Below, piece by piece: positions 32,561 through 41,168 of a DNA stretch of 64,000 bases. The translations under genes were made by a program, and so were the position numbers. Under the pieces are notes generated by a model. That model saw only the letters and a list, made by a program, of their open reading frames with translations. It made no database searches and was not told where the DNA came from. Position 1 is the first letter of the stretch. Each line of letters starts with the position of its first letter. The DNA is from Stutzerimonas stutzeri (GTDB lineage: Bacteria; Pseudomonadota; Gammaproteobacteria; Pseudomonadales; Pseudomonadaceae), in the NCBI RefSeq assembly GCF_019090095.1, contig NZ_JAGQFP010000002.1, positions 1,426,001 through 1,490,000 of the forward strand. The letters run 5' to 3'.

Positions 32561-34240
32561 ATGCAATGGCAGACTGCATGCCCTGACTGGGCAGATCGGC
32601 TCGTGGCCGGGCAAAGCATCATCCCGGCGCCGATCTACCCGGCCCAGGCCGAGCAGGCGCTGAGCATCTTCAAAGAATTGCGCGTAGTCGACCTACCCGG
32701 CAAGCCCACCTTCGGTGAGTGCAGTGACCAGTGGGTGTTCGACTTCGTGGCTGCCGTGTTCGGTGCCTACGATGCCGAGACCGGGCAACAGCTGATCCGC
32801 GAATACATGATGCTGATCAGCAAGAAGAACACGAAGTCCACCGTCGCCGCGGGTATCATGATCACCGCCGTCATCCTCTGCTGGCGTGAGGACGAAGAGC
32901 ACCTGATCCTGGCGCCGACGAAGGAAGTCGCGGACAACAGCTTCAAGCCCGCCGCCGGCATGATCCGCGCCGACCCCGAGCTGGGCGCACTGTTCCACGT
33001 CCAGGACCACGTGCGCACCATCACCCACCGGGTGACGAAGGCGAGCCTGAAGGTCGTCGCGGCGGATACCGACACCGTGTCCGGCAAGAAAGCCGGTCGC
33101 ATTCTGGTCGACGAACTCTGGCTGCTGGGCAAGAAGGCCAACGCATCGGCCATGCTGATGGAGGCGCTGGGCGGGCAGGTGTCGCGCCCCGAAGGTTGGG
33201 TGATCTTCCTCACCACCCAGAGCGACGAGCCGCCCGCCGGGGTGTTCCGGGAGAAGCTGCTCTATCACCGCGGCGTGCGTGACGGAAAGATTCACGACCC
33301 ACGCTCGCTGGGCATCCTCTACGAGTTTCCGCCTGAGCTGCTGGCCAGCAAGGCCTACCTGCAGCCCGAATACTTCCACATCACCAACCCAAACCTCGGG
33401 CGTTCGGTGAGCCGGGAGTGGCTCGAAGACCAGCTGCGTCGTAACCAGCAGAACACCGACGGCAGCTTTCAGCAGTTCCTCGCCAAGCACCTGAACGTCG
33501 AGATCGGCCTCGCGCTGCGCTCGGACAACTGGGCCGGTGCCGAATACTGGGAGGCAATGGCCCGCCCGGGCATCACCTTGGACAGCATCCTTGAGCGCTG
33601 CGAGGTGGTCACGGTCGGCATCGACGGCGGCGGGCTCGACGACCTGCTTGGCCTGGCCGTAGTGGGGCGTGAACGAGAGTCCCGGCGCTGGCTCGCCTGG
33701 TGCCGGGCATGGGCGCACCCGTCAGTGCTGCAGCGGCGCAAGGAGATCGCTCCGCGCCTGCTCGACTTCGCTAAGTCGGGTGATCTGGTGTTGGTCGAGC
33801 ACATCGGCGAAGACGTCGCCGAGGTCGCCTCCATCGTGTTCCACATAGACCAGGCCGGGCTTCTGCACGAGGCAGGACTCGACCCGGCCGGCATCGGCGC
33901 CATTCTCGAAGCGTTGGTCGGCATGGGCATTGATCCGGAAAAGGTCGTTGGCGTTAGCCAGGGCTGGCGTATGGGCGGGGCGATCAAGACCACCGAGCGC
34001 AAGCTCGCCGAAGGCGGGCTGCAACACGCTGCTCAGCCGCTCATGGACTGGTGTTGCGGCAACGCCAAGGTCGAGCCCCGGGCGAACTCCATCCTGATCA
34101 CCAAGCAGGCCAGCGGCACCGCGAAGATCGACCCGCTCATGGCCCTGTTCAACGCGGTCTCGCTGATGGCGGCCAACCCGCCAGCGCTGGGCGGTATGGA
34201 CGACTATCTCAACAACGGATTCTTCGGACTCATAGGCTGA
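32561..34240 (+). CDS. terL: Terminase large subunit
   Basis: 559 residues. The ATPase has a Walker A-like SKKNTKST, a Walker B (RILVDELWLLG) and coupling motif TTQSDEP. The nuclease domain has VTVGIDGGGLDD with metal-binding Asp residues and later acidic residues (DLVLVEHIGED). It is the packaging motor of an HK97-type phage. Usual family length is 550-570. Confidence 0.94.
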   Translation: MQWQTACPDWADRLVAGQSIIPAPIYPAQAEQALSIFKELRVVDLPGKPTFGECSDQWVFDFVAAVFGAYDAETGQQLIREYMMLISKKNTKSTVAAGIMITAVILCWREDEEHLILAPTKEVADNSFKPAAGMIRADPELGALFHVQDHVRTITHRVTKASLKVVAADTDTVSGKKAGRILVDELWLLGKKANASAMLMEALGGQVSRPEGWVIFLTTQSDEPPAGVFREKLLYHRGVRDGKIHDPRSLGILYEFPPELLASKAYLQPEYFHITNPNLGRSVSREWLEDQLRRNQQNTDGSFQQFLAKHLNVEIGLALRSDNWAGAEYWEAMARPGITLDSILERCEVVTVGIDGGGLDDLLGLAVVGRERESRRWLAWCRAWAHPSVLQRRKEIAPRLLDFAKSGDLVLVEHIGEDVAEVASIVFHIDQAGLLHEAGLDPAGIGAILEALVGMGIDPEKVVGVSQGWRMGGAIKTTERKLAEGGLQHAAQPLMDWCCGNAKVEPRANSILITKQASGTAKIDPLMALFNAVSLMAANPPALGGMDDYLNNGFFGLIG

Positions 34241-34242
34241 CC

Positions 34243-35460
34243 ATGACCTTTCGTTGGTACAACCCGCGCACCTGGCGGATGTTCGGCTATTCCGATCCAG
34301 CCACCGGCGACTACGTCGAAGTGGACCTGGAGGTCGGCGGCAAGCGAACCAAGGCCGGCGTGCGCATAACAACCACGGTCGCATTGTCGATCAGCATGGT
34401 CTGGTCGTGCGTGAAGATTCTCTCTGAGTCGCTGAGCGGCTTGCCGCTCAAGCTGTACGAGGATACGGACGGCGCGCGCAGGCTGGTTGCCGGTACCGAC
34501 CGGGCCCAGAAGCTGCTGCGTAAGCCCAACCCATACATGACGATGCTGAACTTTCTCAAGTTCGTCGTCGTGAACATGGCGTTGCGTGGCAATGCGTTCG
34601 CGCTGATCGAACGCAACCGCAACGGTGAACCAATCGGACTCGTCCCGTTGGGCATCGACTCGGTCACCATCGACACCGACGAGGACCTGCTCTATTGGGT
34701 GCAGCCCAAGGACGGCGCCCGATTCCCGGTGTCACCGGAGAACATGCTGCACTTCAAGATATTCAGCCTGGATGGCCTCGTCGGGATGTCGCCCATCGAG
34801 TACCAGGCCGAAACCATGGGCCTGGCCAAGGCGGGGCAGCAGTGGTCATCGCGCTTCATGCGGAAGGGCGGCTTCACCGGTGGCTACGTCATCTACGAGC
34901 AGTTCCTAACCGATGCGCAGCAAAAGCAGATCCTCGCCAAGTTTCCGGACGTGCGTGAGGGCGATGCCGATGACATCGGCAAGATGGCCATCCTGCAGGG
35001 CAACCCCACGATCGTGCCGGCCGGGCTCAGCCAGAAGGACGCCCAGTTCATCGAATCCCAGCAGTTCCAGGAAGAGGCGCTCGCCGGCATCTACGGCGTG
35101 CCGCTCTGGCTCGCCAACCGTGCCGGCAAGACCTCAATCATGGGCTCCAACCTCGAACAGCAGCTGATCGGCTTCGTCACCTTTGGCTTGAAGCCCTACA
35201 TCGACGTAGTCGAGGACGAGTTCAACGACAAGCTCTTTCGCTCCTCCGGACGCTTTGTCGAGTTCGTCGTGGAAGGCCTGCTGCGCGCGGATAGCGCCGG
35301 TCGCGCCGCCTATTACACCGCAGCGCTCGGGGGCTCGGGCGGCTCGGGTTGGCTTTCGATCAACCAGGTGCGTGCCAAAGAGAACGAGCCGCCGCTCGAT
35401 GGCGACGAGTACAACCGGGTCACCCGATGGGAGATGCAGACCAATGCTCAGCAAACTTGA
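34243..35460 (+). CDS. Portal protein, HK97 family
   Basis: 405 residues from the ATG at 34243, 2 bases after terL. VALSISMVWSCVKILSESLSGLPLKLYED and the LIERNRNGEPIGLVPL, HFKIFSLDGLVGMSPI segments are typical of HK97-type portals. It forms the twelve-part ring through which DNA enters the head. It overlaps the protease gene by 17 bases. Confidence 0.94.
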   Translation: MTFRWYNPRTWRMFGYSDPATGDYVEVDLEVGGKRTKAGVRITTTVALSISMVWSCVKILSESLSGLPLKLYEDTDGARRLVAGTDRAQKLLRKPNPYMTMLNFLKFVVVNMALRGNAFALIERNRNGEPIGLVPLGIDSVTIDTDEDLLYWVQPKDGARFPVSPENMLHFKIFSLDGLVGMSPIEYQAETMGLAKAGQQWSSRFMRKGGFTGGYVIYEQFLTDAQQKQILAKFPDVREGDADDIGKMAILQGNPTIVPAGLSQKDAQFIESQQFQEEALAGIYGVPLWLANRAGKTSIMGSNLEQQLIGFVTFGLKPYIDVVEDEFNDKLFRSSGRFVEFVVEGLLRADSAGRAAYYTAALGGSGGSGWLSINQVRAKENEPPLDGDEYNRVTRWEMQTNAQQT

Positions 35461-36082
35461 TTGCCCGTTCGAGGTGAAAGCCGCCGACGAGGCGGGAAAC
35501 TTCGAGGGTTACGCCGCGGTATTCGACAACGTCGACCTGGGCGATGACGTCATCCTCAAGGGTGCATTCACCAGCGTCAAAACCGCGCGCAACGGTCGTC
35601 TGAAGCTCGCTTTGTATCACGACCTGACCCGGCTGGTCGGCACCTCTGAGTTCAGCCAGGACGAGCATGGCCTCTACCTCAAGGGGCGCGTCAATCTCGC
35701 GGTCAGCTACGCGCGCGACGCCTACGAGCTGATGAAGGACGGCTCGCTGGACAGCATGTCCATCGGCTTCAACACGCTGGAGGCGGACTACCAGCAGCGC
35801 GCCGGCCGCAGCGTACGCGTCATCAAATCCGCTGAACTCTGGGAGGCGTCGTTCGTGCCCTTCGGCATGAACCCCGAAGCCCAGGTGCTTAGCGTCAAGT
35901 CGGACATCCGGCTATTCGAGAACGCCCTGCGCGAACGCATGGGGCTCTCGCAAAAGGAAGCGGCCGCAGTCGCTTCGCTCGGCTACCCCGCGCTCCGCCG
36001 TGACGGCGGCAGCGAGGCCACGGCGATCGTGGATGAGCTGAAAAGCATTTCCAACCTGTTCATCCACCATTTCGGAGCATAA
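35444..36082 (+). CDS. Prohead protease, HK97 (S78) family
   Basis: 212 residues from the ATG at 35444. FEGYAAVFDNVDLGDDVILKGAF, ALYHD (catalytic His) and SLDSMSIGF (catalytic Ser) are intact. It cleaves the capsid delta domain and itself during head maturation. It sits in the standard place between portal and capsid. Confidence 0.93.
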   Translation: MLSKLDCPFEVKAADEAGNFEGYAAVFDNVDLGDDVILKGAFTSVKTARNGRLKLALYHDLTRLVGTSEFSQDEHGLYLKGRVNLAVSYARDAYELMKDGSLDSMSIGFNTLEADYQQRAGRSVRVIKSAELWEASFVPFGMNPEAQVLSVKSDIRLFENALRERMGLSQKEAAAVASLGYPALRRDGGSEATAIVDELKSISNLFIHHFGA

Positions 36083-36084
36083 CC

Positions 36085-37284
36085 ATGCCAGCAGAAATCA
36101 AAGAACTGAAAGAATCCCTCGAACTGCAGCTGAAGAGCGGTTTCGATGGCCTTCAGAAAAAGTACGACGCGGCGATCGCCGAGGTCGAGAAAGGCAATGC
36201 CGTTACCGGCGACCTGAAAAAGCAGATCGAAACCCAGAAGGGCGAGCTGCAGAAGGTCATCGACCAGGTGCAGGATCTCGAGCAGAAGGGTGTCCGTCTG
36301 CGCGGCCAGCCGGGCGAAGGCAAGTCGTTCATCGACATGGTCAAGGGCGACGACAGCTACAAAGATCGCCAGAAGACCGGCCTCGCCCAGATCGAAGTGA
36401 CCAAGTCCGACCTGGCCACCATGAAGGAAACCAAGGCCACCAGCGCCGGGCTCGTGGTACCGAACTACGACCCCACCATCCAGCCCGGCATCCGTCAGGA
36501 GCTGCGCATCCGGGACCTGCTCACCGCCATTCCGGTCGGCGGCCAGAGCTACAGCTACTTCAAGGAACTGCTGCACACCCGCGGTGCCGGTACCGTCGCC
36601 GAGGGCGCGCTGAAGCCTACCAGCAACGTGACCTTCGAGACGGTCACCGACCGCATCAAGAAGATTGCCGTCTGGATGCCAGTCACAGACGAAGCGCTGG
36701 ACGACGTCCCCCAGCTGTTCGGCTACATCCAGGAGCTGCTGCGTTACGACCTCAAGCTCGAGGAAGAAGCGCAGATCCTGAAGGGCGACGGCACCGGGGA
36801 GAACCTGAACGGTCTTATGACCCAAGCCACCACCTACGATGCCACGCTGACCAAGGCCAGCGACACCGCCATCGACATCCTGCGTCGCGGCATCTACCAG
36901 GTGCGCAAGCAGTCCAAGCTATCGGCCGACGGCCTGGTCATGACCGAGCTGGACTGGATGAACATCGAGCTGGAGAAGGACGGGCAGAATCGCTACCTCT
37001 TCGCCAACCTGCAGGGCCTGGTCACGCCTGTGCTTTGGGGCCGCCCGGTCATCACCTCCGACAGCATGGACGAGGGTGATGCAACCACCGGCGGCGAGTT
37101 CCTGGTCGCCAACTTCGCGCGCGCCGCGATCCTCTTCGACCGCATGTCGTTCCTGTTCAAGATGGGCCTGATCAACGATCAGTTCATCAAGAACGAGCGC
37201 GCTCTGCTCGTGGAAGAGCGTCTGGGACTTGGCGTGCGCCGTCGCGAGGCGCTGGTCAAGGGCCAGTTCCCGACCGCCGCCTGA
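36085..37284 (+). CDS. Major capsid protein, HK97 fold
   Basis: 399 residues. The first 85 form a coiled-coil delta domain (Lys/Glu-rich, LKKQIETQKGELQKVIDQV). The mature fold follows, with VPNYDPTIQPGIRQELRIRDLL, SYSYFKELLHTRGAGTVAEGA, and a C-terminal FDRMSFLFKMGLINDQFIKNERALLVEERLG. The upstream protease would cut near residue 105-115. Confidence 0.94.
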   Translation: MPAEIKELKESLELQLKSGFDGLQKKYDAAIAEVEKGNAVTGDLKKQIETQKGELQKVIDQVQDLEQKGVRLRGQPGEGKSFIDMVKGDDSYKDRQKTGLAQIEVTKSDLATMKETKATSAGLVVPNYDPTIQPGIRQELRIRDLLTAIPVGGQSYSYFKELLHTRGAGTVAEGALKPTSNVTFETVTDRIKKIAVWMPVTDEALDDVPQLFGYIQELLRYDLKLEEEAQILKGDGTGENLNGLMTQATTYDATLTKASDTAIDILRRGIYQVRKQSKLSADGLVMTELDWMNIELEKDGQNRYLFANLQGLVTPVLWGRPVITSDSMDEGDATTGGEFLVANFARAAILFDRMSFLFKMGLINDQFIKNERALLVEERLGLGVRRREALVKGQFPTAA

Positions 37285-37304
37285 ACTACCCCATAGGCAC
37301 ACAT

Positions 37305-37331
37305 GAGGCCGGCACATCGCCGGCCTCGTCG
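37305..37331 (+). terminator. Hairpin after the capsid gene (weak terminator or processing site)
   Basis: GAGGCCGGC-ACATC-GCCGGCCTC is a perfect 9-bp stem followed by only a short T-run. It may limit expression of downstream connector genes relative to capsid. Confidence 0.6.
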
Positions 37332-37345
37332 TTTCTGGAGCAGAT

Positions 37346-37717
37346 ATGAAAATCAAAGCCAAGTGGGGCTTCATCGGTAACGCCCGCCTGCTGGGCGTGG
37401 CCTCGGCCAAAGTAGTTGCCGGACAGGTGTTCGACGATGTCGACGACGAATACGCCCACACCCTGATCGGCAAAGGCCTGGCGCAGCCGGCAGTTGACGA
37501 GGCCCCGGCCAAGCCAAAGCCCACGGCGCAGCGCACCAACAAACCCGCCGCGCCAAAGGAAACCAAGCCGGTCGAGCCGCTGCAAACGCAACTGGTTCCG
37601 ACGTCTGAAGGCGCGGGCGCAGCACCGGAGAGCAACACCGCCCCGGCTGACGTTGCGCAAAGTGAAGGCAACGACGCTGCCGATCCGGCGAACACCGAAG
37701 CGGGTGGTGAAGCCTGA
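37346..37717 (+). CDS. Small head-associated protein with low-complexity tail
   Basis: 123 residues. The first 45 are ordered (MKIKAKWGFIGNARLLG..VVAGQVFDDVDDEYAHTLIGKGLA). The rest is Ala/Pro/Glu-rich and likely disordered. Genes of this type commonly sit between capsid and connector, possibly as head decoration or completion proteins. Function unknown. Confidence 0.6.
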   Translation: MKIKAKWGFIGNARLLGVASAKVVAGQVFDDVDDEYAHTLIGKGLAQPAVDEAPAKPKPTAQRTNKPAAPKETKPVEPLQTQLVPTSEGAGAAPESNTAPADVAQSEGNDAADPANTEAGGEA

Positions 37718-38049
37718 TGATCATCGACTGGGCCGCGCAGCCTGAATTGCTCGACAAGCTCAAGCTCCAGGTGCGCATCGATACGGACGAAGAGGACGAG
37801 CTGCTCAAGGGCTACGTCGAAGCGGCGTTGGCCCATGTCGAACAGCACTGTGACCGCACCCTGGTGGTGGCCACCCCGGGCGTCGACCTGACGCCCGAGC
37901 AGATGGAACTGACCCCGGATGTCTGGCAGGCCGTCCTGCTGCTAGTCGCCCACTGGTACGCCAACCGCGAGGCGGTCGTCATCGGCCCGCTTGCCACCTC
38001 GGTGCCGTTGGCGTTCGAGCGGCTGCTCTGGTACAGGAAGCGCTTTTGA
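37717..38049 (+). CDS. Head-tail connector, gp6-like
   Basis: 110 residues. LLDKLKLQVRIDTDEEDELLKGYVEAALAHVEQHC and VLLLVAHWYANREAVV follow the all-helical HK97 gp6/SPP1 gp15 connector pattern. It joins the portal to the tail side. Confidence 0.85.
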   Translation: MIIDWAAQPELLDKLKLQVRIDTDEEDELLKGYVEAALAHVEQHCDRTLVVATPGVDLTPEQMELTPDVWQAVLLLVAHWYANREAVVIGPLATSVPLAFERLLWYRKRF

Positions 38050-38213
38050 TGGCCTGCGCCGCATGCGCCGCACGGCGTGAACGAATAGCAAAATGGATGA
38101 GGATTGCCCGTGAACGACTCATTGGAACGACTGATCACCGCCCTGGAGAACCAGTCCGAGGCGATCAACCGCCTGGCCGACAGCAACATGGCGCTGGTGA
38201 GCATCGTCGTTGA
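38049..38213 (+). CDS. Possible very small CxxC protein
   Basis: 54 residues starting MACAACAARRERIAKWMR. Its ATG overlaps the upstream stop (TGATGG) and it runs into the next gene in another frame. Similar tiny proteins with an N-terminal Cys motif and basic helix occur at this place in related phages, as I remember. The second half looks like frame-shadow sequence, so the call is weak. Confidence 0.3.
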   Translation: MACAACAARRERIAKWMRIARERLIGTTDHRPGEPVRGDQPPGRQQHGAGEHRR

Positions 38214-38295
38214 AGGTGATGGAGAGTACCTGCCGGACGATGAAGCGCCTCATGGCCGGGACTTGAGTGGCAAGCCCATTCGGGTGGGTGATTGA
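38110..38295 (+). CDS. Small phage protein of unknown function
   Basis: 61 residues from a GTG at 38110 with TGAGGA seven bases upstream. Helical first half (DSLERLITALENQSEAINRLADSNMALVSIV), acidic second half. It overlaps the adaptor gene start by one base. Confidence 0.55.
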   Translation: MNDSLERLITALENQSEAINRLADSNMALVSIVVEGDGEYLPDDEAPHGRDLSGKPIRVGD

Positions 38296-38639
38296 TGCAG
38301 GCCGGCAAACTTCGGCACCGTATCCAGTTCCAGCAGCAGGTGCAGGCGCAAGACCCGGAAACGGGTGCCGTGGTGTTGGTCTGGCAGGATTGGCCGGCCC
38401 CCGGCAAGAAGCTCTTCGCGAGCATCGAGCCGCTGAGCGCCCGCGACTTCATCGCCGCTCAGGCTGCTCAGTCCGAAGTCACTGCGCGCATCGTTATCCG
38501 TTACCGCGAAGGAGTGCTGCCGACCATGCGCGCGCTGTATCGAGGAAAGGTCTACTCCATTCAGGGCGTGCTGCCTGATCCGGTCATCGGCCGTGAATAC
38601 TTGACGCTGCCTGTCAGCGAAGGGGTGAAGGATGGCTGA
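38295..38639 (+). CDS. Head-tail adaptor (head closure) protein
   Basis: 114 residues. GKLRHRIQFQQQVQAQDPETGAVVLVWQDW, FASIEPLSARDFIAAQAAQSEVTARIVIRYREG match the SPP1 gp16-like head-tail adaptor family. It closes the head after packaging. Coupled to the next gene by an 8-base overlap. Confidence 0.88.
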   Translation: MQAGKLRHRIQFQQQVQAQDPETGAVVLVWQDWPAPGKKLFASIEPLSARDFIAAQAAQSEVTARIVIRYREGVLPTMRALYRGKVYSIQGVLPDPVIGREYLTLPVSEGVKDG

Positions 38640-39117
38640 GGCCATTGAATTCAGCCTGATCGGCATCGATAGCCTGCTCGGCAAGCTCGATTCGGTTAAG
38701 CAGGACGTCAAGTCGAAGGGGGGTCGATTCGCCCTGCGCAAGGCTGCGCAGCTGATCGCCGAGAAGGCGAAGGAGGGCGCCCTGCGCGTTGATGACCAGG
38801 CCACGGGCCGGAGCATTGCCGACAACATTGCACTGCGCTGGAACGGTCGTCAGTTCAAGCGCAATGGCGACCTGGGCTTTCGCATCGGTGTTCTTCACGG
38901 TGCCGTGCTGAAGAATGGTGGCGACACCTCTACCAACGCCCCAACGCCGCACTGGCGGCTGCTGGAGTTCGGTACCGAGAAGATGCAGGCGCAGCCCTTC
39001 ATGCGCAGCGCCCTGGCCGACAACATCGCCGCAGCAACCAGCATATTCGTTACCGAATACGAAAAAGCGCTCGATCGGGCGATCAAGCGCGCCGCCAAGA
39101 AAGCCGCCAAGGGGTAA
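38632..39117 (+). CDS. HK97 gp10-like neck/tail completion protein
   Basis: 161 residues. GIDSLLGKLDSVKQDVKSKGGRFALRKAAQLIAEKAKEGAL and PHWRLLEFGTEKMQAQPFMRSAL are the family signatures (HK97 gp10). It links neck and tail tube. Confidence 0.88.
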   Translation: MAEAIEFSLIGIDSLLGKLDSVKQDVKSKGGRFALRKAAQLIAEKAKEGALRVDDQATGRSIADNIALRWNGRQFKRNGDLGFRIGVLHGAVLKNGGDTSTNAPTPHWRLLEFGTEKMQAQPFMRSALADNIAAATSIFVTEYEKALDRAIKRAAKKAAKG

Positions 39118-39119
39118 CC

Positions 39120-39485
39120 ATGTACCCGCCAATATTCAAAACTGCTGCGGCCTCGACTGCGGTGCAGGCAGTGCTGGGCGCTGGACCAACGCGCCTCTAC
39201 CCATTCGGTGAGGCGCCCGAGGGCGTCATCTATCCGTATGCCGTGTGGCAGGCCATCGGCGGTGCGCCCGCGAACTATCTGGCCTGCCGCCCCGATATCG
39301 ACCTCTTCTCGCTGCAGGTGGACGTGTACGGCGATTCCGCTGACAGCGTCCGTCACGCCGGCGCTGCGCTGCGTGACGCCATCGAGCTGCACGCCAACAT
39401 CACCCGCTGGGGTGGTGAGCGCAAGGACCCGGCCACCGGCCGCTATCGCCTGTCGTTCGACGTCGACTGGCACGCGCATAGGTAA
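39120..39485 (+). CDS. Tail terminator / DUF3168-like protein
   Basis: 121 residues. [13 protein letters not shown] and [27 protein letters not shown] follow the gp17/DUF3168 tail-completion pattern. It would cap the tail end that joins the head. Confidence 0.82.
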   Translation: MYPPIFKTAAASTAVQAVLGAGPTRLYPFGEAPEGVIYPYAVWQAIGGAPANYLACRPDIDLFSLQVDVYGDSADSVRHAGAALRDAIELHANITRWGGERKDPATGRYRLSFDVDWHAHR

Positions 39486-39501
39486 ATCGAAGCAACCCAA
39501 C

Positions 39502-39524
39502 AACCCGCCAAGTGCGGGTTTTTT
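39502..39524 (+). terminator. Short intrinsic terminator before the tail tube gene
   Basis: AACCCGC-CAAGT-GCGGGTT followed by TTTT. It may separate head and tail expression levels. Confidence 0.75.
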
Positions 39525-39553
39525 GTACCTCACAAAACCCGCAGGAGAATCAA

Positions 39554-40066
39554 ATGGCCATACTCAGCCAGGGCAGCCAGGTCTTCGCACTTGTGCCCAG
39601 CGCCGCAAACCCCGGGGTGCTTGAAGTGCTCGAGATCGCATGCGCGACGGCATTCACGCCCGGCGGCAACCCCGCCGACCAGATCGAGACCACCTGCCTA
39701 GGAGAAACCAGCCGGTCCTACATGCCGGGTCTGCGCACGCCGGCCAGTGCCTCGCTGGCTGTCAACTTCGACCCCAGCGAGCCGAGCCATGTGCGCCTGT
39801 TCGAGCTGAGCCAGCAAGACCCGTCGCCTACAGTGAAATGGGCGCTCGGCTGGTCGGACGGCCCGAAGGCCGTGGACGGCACTCCCTCGGCGCTGCCGAC
39901 GCTGAACGTAGAGGGTGACGACTTCGAGCTGCCATCCACCCGCACCTGGTTCACCTTCGAAGGCTACCTGTCGGACGTCCCGTTCGACTTCGCTGCGAAC
40001 ACTGTCGTCACATCTGCAGTCGCCATTCAGCGCTCCGGCGCTGGCGTTCTGATCCCTAAGGTATAA
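39554..40066 (+). CDS. Major tail tube protein
   Basis: 170 residues from the ATG at 39554 after GCAGGAGAATCAA. Beta-rich, with [32 protein letters not shown] and [31 protein letters not shown] typical of siphovirus tail tube proteins. Position directly before the tail chaperones supports the call. Confidence 0.85.
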   Translation: MAILSQGSQVFALVPSAANPGVLEVLEIACATAFTPGGNPADQIETTCLGETSRSYMPGLRTPASASLAVNFDPSEPSHVRLFELSQQDPSPTVKWALGWSDGPKAVDGTPSALPTLNVEGDDFELPSTRTWFTFEGYLSDVPFDFAANTVVTSAVAIQRSGAGVLIPKV

Positions 40067-40069
40067 GTC

Positions 40070-40420
40070 ATGCAGCTGAGCATTGATTCCCTCAAGCAAA
40101 TGGGCGCCTTTACCGGCGCACCGGTCGAGCGCGAAATCACCTGGAAACAGAGCGAGGAGGTGCTCACGGCTACCGTCTACGTGCGCCCGCTGTCCTACCT
40201 GTCCGCTCGTGCCGATCTGGCCGCGCTGACGGGCAAGAGTGACGGTGTCGCTGGCCGTATCGCTGCGTGCATCTGCGATCCGGAAGGCAAGCCCGTGTTC
40301 ACCGCAGCTGATATCACCGGCGAGGCCGATCCTGATCGCGGCCCGCTCGATGGCAACCTAACCATGGCGCTGCTCGCCGTAATTGGTGAGGTCAACGGAT
40401 TGGGAAAGACGCCGAGCTGA
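40070..40420 (+). CDS. Tail assembly chaperone, G-like short form
   Basis: 116 residues. SIDSLKQMGAFTGAPVEREITWK and SARADLAALTGKSDGVAGRIAACICDPEGKPVFTAADI are typical of phage tail chaperones. A slippery heptamer lies four codons before its stop, so ribosomes that shift make a longer G-T form. Confidence 0.88.
   Translation: MQLSIDSLKQMGAFTGAPVEREITWKQSEEVLTATVYVRPLSYLSARADLAALTGKSDGVAGRIAACICDPEGKPVFTAADITGEADPDRGPLDGNLTMALLAVIGEVNGLGKTPS
40402..40408 (+). other. Programmed -1 frameshift site GGGAAAG
   Basis: The heptamer G-GGA-AAG is in the correct phase of the upstream frame. Shifting back one base continues as DAELTDEEEVFCEL into the -1 frame, which stays open to 40707. It is the same heptamer used by the lambda G/T genes. 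Confidence 0.88.
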
Positions 40421-40707
40421 CCGACGAAGAGGAAGTGTTCTGCGAGCTTGTCATGAACGGCATCGGGGGCAGAACCATCGCTGAGGCTCAGGCCAATCTG
40501 AATCACAGCGAGTTCCTGACCTGGATGAAGTACCGGCAAAAGCGCGGATCGCTCAACCTCGGGATGCGCATAGAGCGCGGCTCAGCTCTCCTGGCAGCGC
40601 TCTATGCCAACAGCAAGTCGAAGAACGGCGGCTATCAGCTGCATGAGTTTGCGCCTTATCACGATCAACCAGTGCTGACGCTGGAGGATCTGCAAAGTTG
40701 GGTGTGA
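40408..40707 (+). CDS. T-like extension of the tail chaperone made by -1 frameshift
   Basis: About 99 codons read after the slip: DAELTDEEEVFCELVMNGIGGRTIAEAQANLNHSEFLTWMKYRQKRG... The segment has no ribosome-binding site or good start of its own, and the ATG at 40453 would remove the conserved acidic beginning. Fused to the 113 upstream codons it makes a protein of about 212 residues that recruits the tape measure protein during tail assembly. Confidence 0.82.
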   Translation, partial: DAELTDEEEVFCELVMNGIGGRTIAEAQANLNHSEFLTWMKYRQKRGSLNLGMRIERGSALLAALYANSKSKNGGYQLHEFAPYHDQPVLTLEDLQSWV

Positions 40708-40807
40708 CTCGCGTGACCTACAAATTGTTTGCATTGCCGCCGGGCCTAGCGCTGGGTTTTGGTAATGGCGTTTTGGTAATCTCTCATCTTCTTAGGGAGG
40801 GGTAATC

Positions 40808-41113
40808 ATGCGTAAGGCAATTGTTGCGGGAGCGATAGCTCTGCTTGCGAGCGCTGGAGTGTCAGCGGACCAGAAACGAACGGCGCAGTGCGCTCAAATT
40901 TCTGAAGTGGCTTCAGAGATTATGAAGACGCGGCAGGCTGGAGTTTCCATGGCGAAGATGATGGAAGTACCGTCGGAAGGTGATCTAGGTGACATGTTAC
41001 GTGGACTAACCATCGCGGCCTATGAGAAACCTCGGTACAGCACACCTGAAATGAGGCAGCGCGAAATTGAAGATTTCCAGAATGACGTTTATCTCAACTG
41101 TATAAAGAACTAA
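40808..41113 (+). CDS. Small exported protein, moron-like
   Basis: 101 residues with a clear signal peptide (MRKAIVAGAIALLASAGVSA, cleavage before DQ). The mature 81 residues are helical with two cysteines (QCAQ and LNCIKN). It stands apart between the tail chaperone and tape measure genes with a 100-base gap upstream, an AGGGAGGGGTAATC ribosome-binding site and its own terminator. That layout is typical of a moron expressed from the lysogen. Function unknown. Confidence 0.7.
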   Translation: MRKAIVAGAIALLASAGVSADQKRTAQCAQISEVASEIMKTRQAGVSMAKMMEVPSEGDLGDMLRGLTIAAYEKPRYSTPEMRQREIEDFQNDVYLNCIKN

Positions 41114-41126
41114 GCCAAGATAAAGG

Positions 41127-41149
41127 AGCCCGCCAAGTGCGGGCTTTTT
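41127..41149 (+). terminator. Intrinsic terminator after the exported protein gene
   Basis: AGCCCGC-CAAGT-GCGGGCT followed by TTTT. The loop and layout are the same as the terminator at 39502. Confidence 0.8.
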
Positions 41150-41168
41150 CATGCCCAGAGGAAAGTAA

